Shown in pieces: positions 1-7,910 of a stretch of 17,404 nucleotides of DNA. The stretch is from an uncultured bacterium (GTDB lineage: Bacteria; Hydrogenedentota; Hydrogenedentia; Hydrogenedentales; SLHB01). The translations under genes were made by a program, and so were the position numbers. The first letter of the stretch is position 1. Each line of letters starts with the position of its first letter. The stretch covers positions 1 through 17,404 of the forward strand of contig CALEZK010000662.1 in assembly GCA_937928585.1 (NCBI GenBank). The letters run 5' to 3'. A model generated the notes under the pieces. The model saw only the letters and a list, made by a program, of their open reading frames with translations. It made no database searches and had not been told where the DNA came from.

Positions 1-65
1 TTTTGCATAAATTTTCCACGAATAGAGTAAGATTGCGCGCGTCGCAACTGGAGGCAAGACTCACC

Positions 66-749
66 ATGTCTGATGAACTGCTCGTGCGCCAATTGGCCAT
101 TGAAACCACGGGGTACTACTGCGTGCAGATGCCGGACCAGGAATATAATTCCCCGCCAGTTGTCCTCGTCGCGCTACACGGATTCGGCCAAAAGTGCAAA
201 GGGTTCATGCGGCATTTCGCCGAATTACGCCACCGTAACATCATCGTGATCGCACCCCAGGGGCCCCATCAGTTCTATATGCAGTTGGAACCTAAAAAGG
301 TCGGCTTCAATTGGCTGACGATCTACGAGAAAGAGAATTCGATTCGCGATTTTACCGGTTTTATGGTGCGTTTGCTGGGGGAAGTTCAGCGCGATCATCC
401 GATCCCATTCGATCGCGTTTTCATCCTCGGCTTCAGCCAGGGCGTCTCCATGGCCTACCGGTTCGCAGTTTCCGGCGCAATCTCGCCGCGTGGTGTGATT
501 GCGTGTTGCGCGGATCTCCCGCAGGACGTCGCGGAAAAACTGGCATCAACCGTCCCGTTTCCCGTGCTTCTGGCTCACGCGGAGGACGATCCGGTGATTC
601 CCGTGGCAAAGGCCGATGACGCGGAGCGGCAACTTCGCACCAGCGACTTCCCGGTCGAGCGACTCGCATATACCGGTGGCCATACAATTCCCGACGATGT
701 CGTGGTACGCATTGGCGACTGGATCGAATCAATTGCCGAGCCGCGCTAG
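66..749 (+). CDS. alpha/beta-hydrolase, phospholipase/carboxylesterase type
   Basis: This 227-residue protein looks like a small serine esterase of the phospholipase/carboxylesterase (Abhydrolase_2) type. The catalytic triad is readable: nucleophile Ser124 in GFSQG, Asp175 in HAEDDPVIP, and His206 in GGHTIP. The oxyanion-hole motif LHGFGQ lies at about residues 37-42. No signal peptide or membrane segment is visible, so a cytoplasmic enzyme is likely; the substrate (acyl ester, lysophospholipid or xenobiotic ester) cannot be read from sequence. I chose the ATG at 66 because GGAGG at 50-54 lies 11 bases upstream; an in-frame TTG at position 3 would add 21 residues that do not look like the family. 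The gene converges on the next one, and their stop codons overlap in a single CTAG. Family is confident, exact activity is not. Confidence 0.88.
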   Translation: MSDELLVRQLAIETTGYYCVQMPDQEYNSPPVVLVALHGFGQKCKGFMRHFAELRHRNIIVIAPQGPHQFYMQLEPKKVGFNWLTIYEKENSIRDFTGFMVRLLGEVQRDHPIPFDRVFILGFSQGVSMAYRFAVSGAISPRGVIACCADLPQDVAEKLASTVPFPVLLAHAEDDPVIPVAKADDAERQLRTSDFPVERLAYTGGHTIPDDVVVRIGDWIESIAEPR

Positions 750-1861
750 ACGCGCAGGAATGTCTTTTTTCGATACATGTAAAGCAGGATCAGCCAAATG
801 ATGCCAAATCGAATCGCGTACCGAAGAAATTCATGAAAACCCGTGCGCGCCGGCATCAATCCGCCGCCACCGGTTAGTTCATCCGCGGCAACCATGAACG
901 AATCGCCAAATACCTGCACGGCCATATACACGGCAATGGCGTTCATTCCGATTACAACGAATGGAAAAGCCCAACGGCGGAAGCCCGCCACGTCGACAAC
1001 CCAATAAAACATAGCCAATAGAAGAAAACTCCAGCCTGCCGCCCACAGCGTCATGGAGCTGGTCCAAAGATGTTTGATAATCGGAAAATGAAAACTCCAT
1101 AGGTATCCACTGAGAAGGCAAGCGACTCCCGCACCTGCTAGGTACAGCGTCTTGCGGTTCGCATCCAACGATGACTTCAAAATGTGTCCCCCCATAACGC
1201 CGAGGAGCACGGACGACGCGAAAGTCAGGCTACTGAGTATCCATGTATATGATGTGCCGTCTCGAAACGAACGCAGAATCGTCTCATCCACCCATAGCGC
1301 CAGGTTCGCGCCGGGCTCGAGCATTGCCGCGCCGTGACCGGGCGTTGGCACAAACATCATGAGTACCCAGTAGACAACCATCAATCCGACGGCGAGCGCG
1401 AACTGCCAGACTATCCGAAGGTGTAGCAGCGCGAACGCGGCGACGATGTAGCCCGCGGCAATCGATTGCAGCGTGTTGCAATAAAGATGAAGTTGGGCGA
1501 GGTCCCATTTGAATAGATTTCCCTGCGCCGCAATTCCTAGCACGAACAGGAGCAGAGTTCTCCGCACTATCTTCATGTACAACGCGGTCTTGTTCTGGCC
1601 CTCTTTCAACCGCCGGCCGAACGAAAAAGGCATGGACGCGCCCGTGATGAACAGGAACAGCGGCATGATCAGGTCCCACGCTGTAAAGCCTTCCCACTCG
1701 ACATGGCTGAATTGATGTTGCAACCACTCCGGTGGCGGTGTCACGAACAGCTTCACGAACGACATCACCAATGCGTTGCCGCCGATTATCCAGAACATAT
1801 CGAAGCCACGAAGGGCATCGATCGACATCAATCGGTCGCTGGATTGACCATCACTGTTCAT
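746..1861 (-). CDS. DUF5009/HGSNAT-like membrane acetyltransferase
   Basis: This 371-residue polytopic membrane protein belongs to the heparan-alpha-glucosaminide N-acetyltransferase (HGSNAT, COG4299/NagX) group, which moves acetyl groups across a membrane onto amino sugars. The family's opening motif SIDALRGFDMFWI is at residues 13-25. The second signature, HVEWEGFTAWDLIMP at 53-67, carries the histidine (His53) that aligns with the catalytic His of human HGSNAT. About ten hydrophobic helices follow, and a basic tail ends the protein. The ATG at 1861 is preceded by a G-rich stretch (GGTGGGGTGG) that can serve as ribosome binding site; a TTG at 1879 would add six residues. It lies 55 bases downstream of the rRNA methyltransferase on the same strand and may be cotranscribed. 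The bacterial substrate is unknown; recycling of cell-wall or glycan amino sugars is an inference. Confidence 0.88.
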   Translation of the reverse strand: MNSDGQSSDRLMSIDALRGFDMFWIIGGNALVMSFVKLFVTPPPEWLQHQFSHVEWEGFTAWDLIMPLFLFITGASMPFSFGRRLKEGQNKTALYMKIVRRTLLLFVLGIAAQGNLFKWDLAQLHLYCNTLQSIAAGYIVAAFALLHLRIVWQFALAVGLMVVYWVLMMFVPTPGHGAAMLEPGANLALWVDETILRSFRDGTSYTWILSSLTFASSVLLGVMGGHILKSSLDANRKTLYLAGAGVACLLSGYLWSFHFPIIKHLWTSSMTLWAAGWSFLLLAMFYWVVDVAGFRRWAFPFVVIGMNAIAVYMAVQVFGDSFMVAADELTGGGGLMPARTGFHEFLRYAIRFGIIWLILLYMYRKKTFLRV

Positions 1862-1916
1862 TTGCCACCCCACCGGCAAGACTCGTCATCACGACATTAA
1901 CCTGTATCAGCGCAAA

Positions 1917-3047
1917 CTAGAACACGCGAAGCGTGACGCATTTCAGATACGCTGTCTCTGGCATACCCAACAGTATCGGATGGTCCCGTGAAGGCCCCCG
2001 AACATCCACCAGCCACACCGCGCGTTGTACCGTGCGCGCCGCCCGCTTCAACATTTCCAGGAATGCTTCCTGGTCCACAAAATGTGAGCACGAAGACGTT
2101 ATAAGATAACCACCTGGCTCCACGCTTTGCATACCCAGTTGGTTTAAATTCTGATAATGGCCCAATGCGCGCTGCGCAAAGGAACGCGATTTCGCAAGCG
2201 CCGGCGGATCCAAGACTACAACGTCGTATCGGCCCCCGCGATCTAATGCCTCCGATACATCCGCGCATTCGAATGCACAAGCACCCTCAACACCATTCAA
2301 TACCGCATTCGTCTTGGCCAGCTCGATGGCGCTCTTGGAAGAATCTACGGCCAACACACTCGACGCGCCCGCACGCGCCGCGTGCAGGCCCCACTGGCCC
2401 GCATAGCAGAATCCGTCAAAAACGCGCGCACCACGGAAGAAGGGCGCCGCCGCAAGACAATTCTCCCGCTGATCCAGGAAGAGGCCTGTCTTCTGACCTT
2501 CGTCAATGTTGACCTTGAACGTGACGCCGGAAGCTTCCACCGTATTCCAGATTGGCGCATCCCCAAATCGCGATACGCGACCTCCCGCGAAAACGCGGAC
2601 ACCAGTAACGGATTCGTCGGAAAGAAATGCATTCGCGATCGCCTCTGTATGCGGCGCGTAAAATGCGCAATGAGACTCCGCAACAACGACGCTTCCATAT
2701 CGGTCCGCAACAAGTCCCGGCAATCCGTCGCTTTCGCCAAATAACCAGCGGTAGGTGGTTTCTCCCGGATAGAGGATCTCGCGGTATCGTTTAGCCCGCA
2801 GAATGCGTCGCCCTATAAAGGCCCCGTCAATGGGCTCTTCGTGGCTCGACAGGAGCCTGACCGCGATCCCGCCTTCCTTTTGGTAGAAACCGCGGCCTAC
2901 AAATCGGCCTACGCTTGACGCGACGTCAACCAACGCGCCGTCCTCGGCGTCCGGCAAATCTGAAAACTCATTTCGGTATGCCCAAAGGTGACCGCGCAGC
3001 ATTCTGCGCTCTTCTTTTGGGTTAAGTGTGGCTTTATACATCCGCAT
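1917..3047 (-). CDS. rlmI: RlmI-like 23S rRNA (cytosine-5) methyltransferase
   Basis: This 376-residue protein matches class I SAM-dependent methyltransferases of the RlmI/YccW family (COG1092), which methylate C1962 of 23S rRNA in E. coli. An N-terminal PUA-like RNA-binding domain (residues 1-70) is followed by the family linker motifs DGLPGLVADRYG (107-118) and GQKTGLFLDQREN (184-196). The Rossmann domain has its SAM-binding loop near DGFCYAGQWGLHAA (211-224), the acidic ribose contact in AVDSS (233-237), DPPALAKS at 280-287, and SSCSHF at 318-323. Length is normal for the family. The ATG at 3047 has AGG about seven bases upstream; a second ATG at 3041 is possible. The gene is preceded by an 870-base non-coding stretch. 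The exact target base is inferred from the family. Confidence 0.9.
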   Translation of the reverse strand: MRMYKATLNPKEERRMLRGHLWAYRNEFSDLPDAEDGALVDVASSVGRFVGRGFYQKEGGIAVRLLSSHEEPIDGAFIGRRILRAKRYREILYPGETTYRWLFGESDGLPGLVADRYGSVVVAESHCAFYAPHTEAIANAFLSDESVTGVRVFAGGRVSRFGDAPIWNTVEASGVTFKVNIDEGQKTGLFLDQRENCLAAAPFFRGARVFDGFCYAGQWGLHAARAGASSVLAVDSSKSAIELAKTNAVLNGVEGACAFECADVSEALDRGGRYDVVVLDPPALAKSRSFAQRALGHYQNLNQLGMQSVEPGGYLITSSCSHFVDQEAFLEMLKRAARTVQRAVWLVDVRGPSRDHPILLGMPETAYLKCVTLRVF

Positions 3048-3470
3048 AGTTTACCTGAGGCGGGCCAAACCGTACCACCGTTTTGGTCCCGATTTTTCAC
3101 GCGCACATGCGTAGAGTCGGATAACCAAAGGGGATTCAGCAAGTTATGTAGGCTGTGGTAGCAGACTTAGACAACATTGTGTGCGTGTAAAGAATTGTCA
3201 CCAGCGACCCTCTCAGTTTTCTCTTGAGCTCTTCTTGCCGCTTGATGTCTTTCAACCTGAAGCATGGCATGTTGACGCGGTGAGCGCGCGGATTCGAAAG
3301 AGCTACCACAACGTACGCGCAAGAATTGGCAGCATACGCATCCGTAGGTTTTAGGCAAGAATAGCGGCACTAAAAAGCGCGCATCGTTTTCGTCACAAGA
3401 ATAGCGAAAGCAATCGTTTACACCTCGTTTTAGATGTGTGGATCGCAGTTGGCATAGGTGTTGCTTTATC
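3048..3470. other. intergenic region with no supported gene
   Basis: This is the half of the 870-base gap that lies next to the rRNA methyltransferase. The open frames crossing it translate into low-quality, Arg/Ser/Cys-rich sequence without domains. A nine-base inverted repeat (TGTGGTAGC at 3154-3162, GCTACCACA at 3302-3310) is the only pairing I noticed; at that spacing it may be chance. The promoter of the rRNA methyltransferase presumably lies in the 3050-3150 part, but no convincing -35/-10 pair is visible. Confidence 0.5.
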
Positions 3471-3774
3471 TGAATGCGTGACCGATTGGCGGTCACAGCG
3501 AAGTAGGAGGCAGGCAATGAACTCACTGGCGTTGATGGCTGTCCACATGGCGTGTCAGAAGAGGACTTCCCGAGTGGGTAAGTCGGCACCCTCGACAGAC
3601 GCCGCCGTGAGCCTAAAAGCCCCTGCCGGCTTCGCTGATTCGAATCCGTTACTCGCCTGTGCAGTTGATGCTCGGTCCCTGACCAAGCAGCTTCACCGGC
3701 GGGGACGTTAAGTGGCCCTCTCATCGGTGCGCCCAGCACCGAAATCTGGTTGCTGACTCCGCAACCTGGACTCT

Positions 3775-3846
3775 GGCCGCGCAACGCAAGAAGGCTCCCT
3801 CGACCGAGTGCCAAGCCCGGGGCATTCGGAGTCGCGTTGCGCGGCC
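3775..3846. repeat. 13-bp perfect inverted repeat with nested stems
   Basis: GGCCGCGCAACGC (3775-3787) is the exact reverse complement of GCGTTGCGCGGCC (3834-3846). Inside the loop are two further nested stems: GGCTCC with GGAGTC (6 bp including one G-U pair) directly stacked on the 3' side of the outer stem, and GAGTGCC with GGCATTC (7 bp including one G-U pair) around the loop AAGCCCGG. Transcribed from either strand this would fold into one long, interrupted hairpin. Its last six bases are also the first six of the next hairpin. Confidence 0.8.
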
Positions 3847-3874
3847 TGCCCTCTTCTGCGAAGAGGCAGGCCGC
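3841..3874. repeat. 15-bp hairpin competing with the upstream inverted repeat
   Basis: GCGGCCTGCC (3841-3850) pairs with GGCAGGCCGC (3865-3874), and TCTTC (3852-3856) with GAAGA (3860-3864), leaving one bulged C (3851) and a three-base loop. It begins 44 bases after the GH3-LysM stop codon in the direction of that gene, so it could be a 3' end or stabiliser. No T-run follows on either strand, so it is not a classical intrinsic terminator. Bases 3841-3846 are shared with the 13-bp inverted repeat, so both stems cannot form fully at once. Confidence 0.8.
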
Positions 3875-3917
3875 AAGGCTTATCGCACAGCGTAATCGTC
3901 GCGTAAAGGTGCGCGCA

Positions 3918-6056
3918 CTATTCCGCGGGTAATTTGTTCGGTCGAATCTTCAACTTCTGGTCGACGTCGATGCGGTTGCCTTCAATACCGTTCCACTCGC
4001 GAAGGTCTTGAACCGTCACGCCGTACTTGCTGGCAATGTTTGCAAGGTTGTCACCCCGCTTCACCGAATACGTGACTTCCGTATCCGCCGGAGGCGTCGC
4101 GGTTTCAGATGTCTCCACCGGAGCGGATGCTTCTGCCTGCGGCTCTTCTTCGGCGGGTGGGGCAGGAGTACCGTCGGTGGGCGTCGCAGTTGCCGACTCG
4201 GAATCCTGGAAATCTTGCGGAACGTGCACAATAAGCACCTGGCCGACGTTCAACTTTGTGTCGTTAAGATGGTTCCATTGCATCAGGTCCTGATAAGTGA
4301 CCTTATATTTCGTTGCGATAGAAGAAAGGAAGTCGCCGCCTTTCACAACGTGCTCGATCTGCTTTGTATTCGCAGGTGGCTGTACCGAGGGTTCTTCGCT
4401 CGGTGGAGCCGTCGTCTCTGCTTCCTCTGTTACTGCGGTTTCGACAGGTGCGGCGGGCGAGACCTCCGCTGGCGTGGCTTCTGCCGGTGCTGTTGCGGGT
4501 TCAGGCGCCTCAGAGGTCTTGATGATTAGCTTCTGGCCAACCTGCAGATTGTCTGACTTCAGCGCGTTCCATTCTTTGATTTGCTCTACCGTCACATCAT
4601 GTTTCGTGGCGATTTTCTTCAGGCCATCGCCACTGACGACCGTATATTCAATCTCCGTCGCAGGTGCGGTCGGAGCATCAGCCTCAGGTGCAGGTTCGGT
4701 TGTTGCAACGATGGTGTCCGGCGTGGGTGTCTGCGGAAACTGTGGCAATTGTCCGTCAAGCCCGGATTTTGGGGTCTTCAACAGTACTTGCCAGGCATCG
4801 AGCCGTTTCTTGCTTGCACTCAGTTTTACGCGGTCAATGGTCCCTTCCGCCGCGGCTTTCTCGATGGCAGCACAAACTGAGCGAATCTTGTCGAGGTCTT
4901 CGTCCAACATTAACACCGCATCACAACCGTTTGACAAAGCCTCGACTGCGGCTTGTTCAACCGTCTTGGTCTTTGTAACTGCCGCGAGCGATAGGTCATC
5001 TGCAAGCACGACGCCCGTAAAGCCCCATTTCTCGCGTAGCAGTCCATTCAGAAATTTCGCCGAAAGCGATGCCGGCGGTGTTGGCTTTATTTCGTTATCG
5101 ATCGCGGGCACGGCAACGTGGCCTACGAGTATGCCGGGCACACCGTGACTCGCCGCATCACTGAACGGAAGCAGCAGGTGAGAGAGAATGTCTTGATCTT
5201 CCTGAACTATCGGCAGCGTCTTCGATGGATCTTCCTTCACCGATCCCATTCCGGGAAAGTGTTTGACTACCGGCAGCACACCGGCACTCACAATGCCATC
5301 CGCATAGGCAAGGCCTATGGCTGCAACCTCCTCAGGCACTTCGCCCAGGGTGCGCGCCTGCAAATCCTTGCTTCCGCCTTTCACGTAGACGTCTAGCGCG
5401 GGGGCAAACAACACGCCGACACCGCGTGAGTTCGCCGATTTGCCGACGTTGACGCCTGCTTCACGCGCCGCCGCGAGATCTTTCATCTCGCCAATTTTCG
5501 CTGCTGTCGGCGCTTCTTTGAGTCGCAGCGGATTTATCGATCCGCCTTCCTGAGAGACGGCGATAATCGGAAGCGAATCTATCGTGGTCCCCAAGCCCAC
5601 CGCGGCCTTTATCTCGCTTACAAGATCGACCATCTGGTTCATCATGCGAATGTTCTCGGCGCGCAACACGATTCCGCCCGGTTTCAACTCCGCAAGCAGT
5701 TCTTTTGTCTGGTTGCTCAGCTTTTGTCCGTCAACCGCGATGAACAGATGGCGCGCTGGCCAAACGTCCTCCATTGCCGCAAGGTCAACCGAGGGTTCCG
5801 CAACAGGTGCAGTCGGTTCCGCATGCGGATCAACCGCCGTCGTTAAGGCCTGCGTCGGGTCCTCCGCCGGCGGCGCGGTCGTTGCGTCCTCGCTCGGCGC
5901 CACCGCAACCTGATTTGTCGTCGGCGTCGCGGTATCGGCGCTGAAATAACCGTACGTGAAATATCCCACGGCAAAACCGATTGCGATTCCCGCCAGTAGC
6001 GTGGCAAGTATCTCTAACGGCGACCGATTCGGGCTTCTACGAACATATACGTCCAC
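3918..6056 (-). CDS. membrane-anchored GH3 (NagZ-like) protein with three LysM domains
   Basis: This 712-residue protein has an N-terminal membrane segment (about 14-38), a Pro/Thr/Ala-rich stalk (40-95), a glycoside hydrolase family 3 domain (about 100-430), and three LysM peptidoglycan-binding domains (about 469-513, 567-611, 661-706) joined by acidic Pro/Thr-rich linkers. It should sit outside the cytoplasmic membrane bound to cell wall. The GH3 domain follows the NagZ beta-N-acetylglucosaminidase pattern: PGGIVL (126-131), Arg235, KHFPG (265-269), and ADDLSL, in which Asp353 is the expected nucleophile. Several key residues differ. The Asp-Ser-His motif bearing the acid/base His reads D276-P-S278, the DQEGGR motif reads SQEGGS (Ser168, Ser173), and the second His of KHFPGHG is Met270. 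Catalysis may be altered or lost. Start GTG 6056 has AGGGAG eight bases after-spaced. It lies 36 bases downstream of dnaX and may share its transcript. Confidence 0.87.
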   Translation of the reverse strand: MDVYVRRSPNRSPLEILATLLAGIAIGFAVGYFTYGYFSADTATPTTNQVAVAPSEDATTAPPAEDPTQALTTAVDPHAEPTAPVAEPSVDLAAMEDVWPARHLFIAVDGQKLSNQTKELLAELKPGGIVLRAENIRMMNQMVDLVSEIKAAVGLGTTIDSLPIIAVSQEGGSINPLRLKEAPTAAKIGEMKDLAAAREAGVNVGKSANSRGVGVLFAPALDVYVKGGSKDLQARTLGEVPEEVAAIGLAYADGIVSAGVLPVVKHFPGMGSVKEDPSKTLPIVQEDQDILSHLLLPFSDAASHGVPGILVGHVAVPAIDNEIKPTPPASLSAKFLNGLLREKWGFTGVVLADDLSLAAVTKTKTVEQAAVEALSNGCDAVLMLDEDLDKIRSVCAAIEKAAAEGTIDRVKLSASKKRLDAWQVLLKTPKSGLDGQLPQFPQTPTPDTIVATTEPAPEADAPTAPATEIEYTVVSGDGLKKIATKHDVTVEQIKEWNALKSDNLQVGQKLIIKTSEAPEPATAPAEATPAEVSPAAPVETAVTEEAETTAPPSEEPSVQPPANTKQIEHVVKGGDFLSSIATKYKVTYQDLMQWNHLNDTKLNVGQVLIVHVPQDFQDSESATATPTDGTPAPPAEEEPQAEASAPVETSETATPPADTEVTYSVKRGDNLANIASKYGVTVQDLREWNGIEGNRIDVDQKLKIRPNKLPAE

Positions 6057-6092
6057 GAAAAACTCTCCCTGAAGGGTTTCTTTTAGGGCAAA

Positions 6093-7805
6093 CTAGCCTT
6101 CGGCCTGCCCCGTACCTCTTTTAATATCGACGATGCGGCCGCGGAAAACATCCACAACTCGCGCAACATGCGGGTCGCCCATCGCGGCCTTTGCTTCTTC
6201 GGCGTTCACCGATCCGTGAATATGGCGAAGTGGACGGATGTCCGCCACTTCCGATTCAACTTCCTCAAACGCACTGTCTAATCGAACCGAAGTGACGTTG
6301 TGCGTGATGTCCTTTATTATCCTCGAAACAAGCTCCAAGTTCTCTTGTCTCTCCACGAGCGCCCGTGATCGCGTCCACTGCGCCGCGAATCGGACCAGCA
6401 ACTCGCCGTCAACAAGCGACACCGGGACCGCGTGGCCCAGAGCCACGCCCAAGTTCATGCTGCTTTCACTTGCCACCTGCGACAAGTACTGCCAAACTCG
6501 CGCCATATTCTCTGATGTCACGGTTGCTTTGCGCGGTCGTGCAGGTCGCGCCGCATCGGCGATGGGCTCATCCGCCCCGTTCGATGAGGAGGGCTCCAGT
6601 GCCGGGGTTGAACGACGGGGTGAAGGCGACCCGGATGGCGGCGTAGGCATGCCGCCGCTGCCGAGCGCCGAAAGTTTCTCGAGCACGGAGTCGATGGATA
6701 CATCTACCGAAATCTTCGATAGACGTATCAGCAGGGATTCCAGCGCGATGCGCTGTGCCAACTGCGAATCGAAGTCTTTGGCCAATTCCGCAAATTGTTC
6801 AACTAACTTGATTAGTTGTGTGAGCGAGAAAGACTCGGCAATTTCTTCCATCTCAGCTACTTCATCATCGGGCAGTGCAAGCAAAGTTCTGGGGGCGCTG
6901 GTCTTGCATACCATGAGATTTCTAAAGTACTGCAAGATGTCCTGCACAAACTGCGAGAGATCTTTTCCACTGGCAACAATATCTTCAACCGTACCCAGGA
7001 CTGTCGCGATGTCCTGCTTTTGCAACGCGCCGCATAATGTGTGCAGAAGCTTCCAGTCGACAAGCCCGAGGACATCGAAAACGTCTTTGTAAGTGATGTT
7101 CTTGCCGCAATACGAGATTAATTGCTCGAGAATGCTCTCGGCGTCCCGAATGCCTCCGTCAGCAGCCCGCGCAATCGCGTACACGGCCTCATCGCTGCAC
7201 GTAATCTTTTCCGTTTCCAGAATCTGGCGCAGGAGCTGCCGCAGGCTTTCCATCCCCGCCCGACGAAAGTCATACCGCTGGCATCGCGAGATAATCGTGG
7301 CCGGCACTTTGTGCGTTTCAGTCGTCGCGAGGATGAAGACCGCATGCTCGGGCGGCTCTTCGAGCGTCTTCAGCAATGCGTTGAACGCACTCTGGGATAG
7401 TTGGTGCACCTCGTCAATGATGTAGATCTTTTTGCGCGACCGCGACGGGATGAGTCGAATGTTTTCGCGCAATTGGCGAACGTCGTCGACGGTATTGTTG
7501 GATGCGCCGTCGATTTCAAGCACATCAATATTCGATCCTGAAGCGATCGTGCGGCAGTTGTCGCATTCACCACAGGGAGTAGGCGTCGGGCCCTTGGCCT
7601 CTTCGCAGTTAAGCGCTTTCGCGAGAATACGGGCGGTCGTGGTTTTTCCAATGCCCCGGGATCCAATGAAGAGAAACGCGTGGCCGATACGCCCCGAACT
7701 GATCGCGTTCTGCAGCGCGCGCGTGATGTGCTCCTGGCCCACCACATCCTCGAAACGTTGGGGACGCCATTTCCGCGCCAGCACCAAGTACGGGTCTTTT
7801 GCCAT
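6093..7805 (-). CDS. dnaX: DNA polymerase III subunit gamma/tau
   Basis: This 570-residue protein is the clamp-loader ATPase of the replicative polymerase. The opening LARKWRPQRFEDVVGQEH (9-26) is diagnostic. Walker A GSRGIGKT is at 48-55, the zinc site is formed by Cys67, Cys78, Cys81 and Cys84, Walker B is IYIIDE at 127-132, sensor 1 is in ATTETHK (160-166), and the SRC arginine finger is Arg174. The clamp-loader collar extends to about residue 370. A Pro/Ser-rich linker leads to a C-terminal tau-like domain (about 430-540). Length is within the normal range and no frame break is visible; I saw no convincing slippery heptamer for a short gamma form. ATG 7805 is preceded by GAGGG eight bases upstream. 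The SRP RNA gene lies directly upstream on the same strand, a linkage seen in several bacterial groups. Confidence 0.97.
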   Translation of the reverse strand: MAKDPYLVLARKWRPQRFEDVVGQEHITRALQNAISSGRIGHAFLFIGSRGIGKTTTARILAKALNCEEAKGPTPTPCGECDNCRTIASGSNIDVLEIDGASNNTVDDVRQLRENIRLIPSRSRKKIYIIDEVHQLSQSAFNALLKTLEEPPEHAVFILATTETHKVPATIISRCQRYDFRRAGMESLRQLLRQILETEKITCSDEAVYAIARAADGGIRDAESILEQLISYCGKNITYKDVFDVLGLVDWKLLHTLCGALQKQDIATVLGTVEDIVASGKDLSQFVQDILQYFRNLMVCKTSAPRTLLALPDDEVAEMEEIAESFSLTQLIKLVEQFAELAKDFDSQLAQRIALESLLIRLSKISVDVSIDSVLEKLSALGSGGMPTPPSGSPSPRRSTPALEPSSSNGADEPIADAARPARPRKATVTSENMARVWQYLSQVASESSMNLGVALGHAVPVSLVDGELLVRFAAQWTRSRALVERQENLELVSRIIKDITHNVTSVRLDSAFEEVESEVADIRPLRHIHGSVNAEEAKAAMGDPHVARVVDVFRGRIVDIKRGTGQAEG

Positions 7806-7859
7806 GCGACAAACCCTCGCGATCTATCGTTCCTGAAACAGGGGAGAAAGCGGTCGCGA

Positions 7860-7887
7860 TGACGCTCGCGCCTTCGGTTGCGCGTCA
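7860..7887 (-). other. hairpin between SRP RNA and dnaX
   Basis: TGACGC and GCGTCA close a small stem-loop, with an alternative inner pairing CGCGC/GCGCG around the loop AACCGAAG. It lies between the 3' side of the SRP RNA helix and the dnaX ribosome binding site. It could mark the RNA 3' end or a processing point. No clean T-run follows, only a pyrimidine-rich stretch, so a terminator call would be weak. Confidence 0.35.
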
Positions 7888-7910
7888 CCCCCAAGGTTCC
7901 GTGCGTCCCG

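Larger units (their letters stand above)
3478..3874. other. dense inverted-repeat region, candidate structured RNA of unknown type
   Basis: Nearly 400 bases between two minus-strand genes contain a chain of well-formed stem-loops. Positions are: 3478-3496 (GTGACCG/CGGTCAC, 7 bp, 5-base loop); 3564-3584 (8 bp with one bulge, GAGT loop); 3620-3629 with 3696-3704 (9 bp with one bulge), enclosing 3669-3689; 3724-3742 (TCGGTGC/GCACCGA); 3748-3766 (GGTTGC/GCAACC); 3775-3846; and 3841-3874. This density is far above what the neighbouring coding DNA shows. I could not match it to RNase P RNA, tmRNA, 6S RNA, tRNA or a group II intron: their conserved core sequences are absent on both strands. The strand is undetermined. 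On the minus strand it would be the 3' region of the GH3-LysM message or an independent RNA; on the plus strand it would be a separate transcript. Existence of structure is well supported, function is not. Confidence 0.55.

Noticed and set aside
3564..3662. tRNA- or tmRNA-like look: GATTCGAATC palindrome (3637-3646) resembling a T-loop, and ACTCGCC after it
   Set aside because: The T-stem does not pair on either strand, no matching 5' acceptor strand or CCA is present, and no tag-coding sequence is seen. The T-loop likeness comes from a simple palindrome.
3517..3711. 64-codon plus-strand frame with GGAGG six bases before its ATG
   Set aside because: The ribosome binding site is good, but the translation shows no recognisable feature and the frame runs through several stem-loops. 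It remains a weak small-protein candidate only.
3167..3814. 215-codon open frame on the minus strand in the intergenic gap
   Set aside because: Its translation is Arg/Ser/Cys-rich without domain, membrane or hydrophobic pattern, and most of it crosses the inverted repeats. GC-rich structured DNA often stays open by chance.
3478..3874. RNase P RNA
   Set aside because: The conserved blocks near GAGGAAAGTCC and ACAGAA are absent on both strands despite the rich structure.
4297..5148. 283-codon plus-strand frame
   Set aside because: It is antisense to the repetitive Pro/Thr/Ala-rich linkers and LysM domains of the GH3 gene; its Ser/Ala-rich translation is a codon-bias shadow.
6238..7092. 284-codon plus-strand frame
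   Set aside because: It is antisense to dnaX, with Ser-rich low-complexity translation and no start signal.
7427..7433. A-run in dnaX as programmed frameshift site
   Set aside because: The context is C-AAA-AAG, not a canonical slippery heptamer, and it lies near residue 125, far before the place where a gamma form would end.
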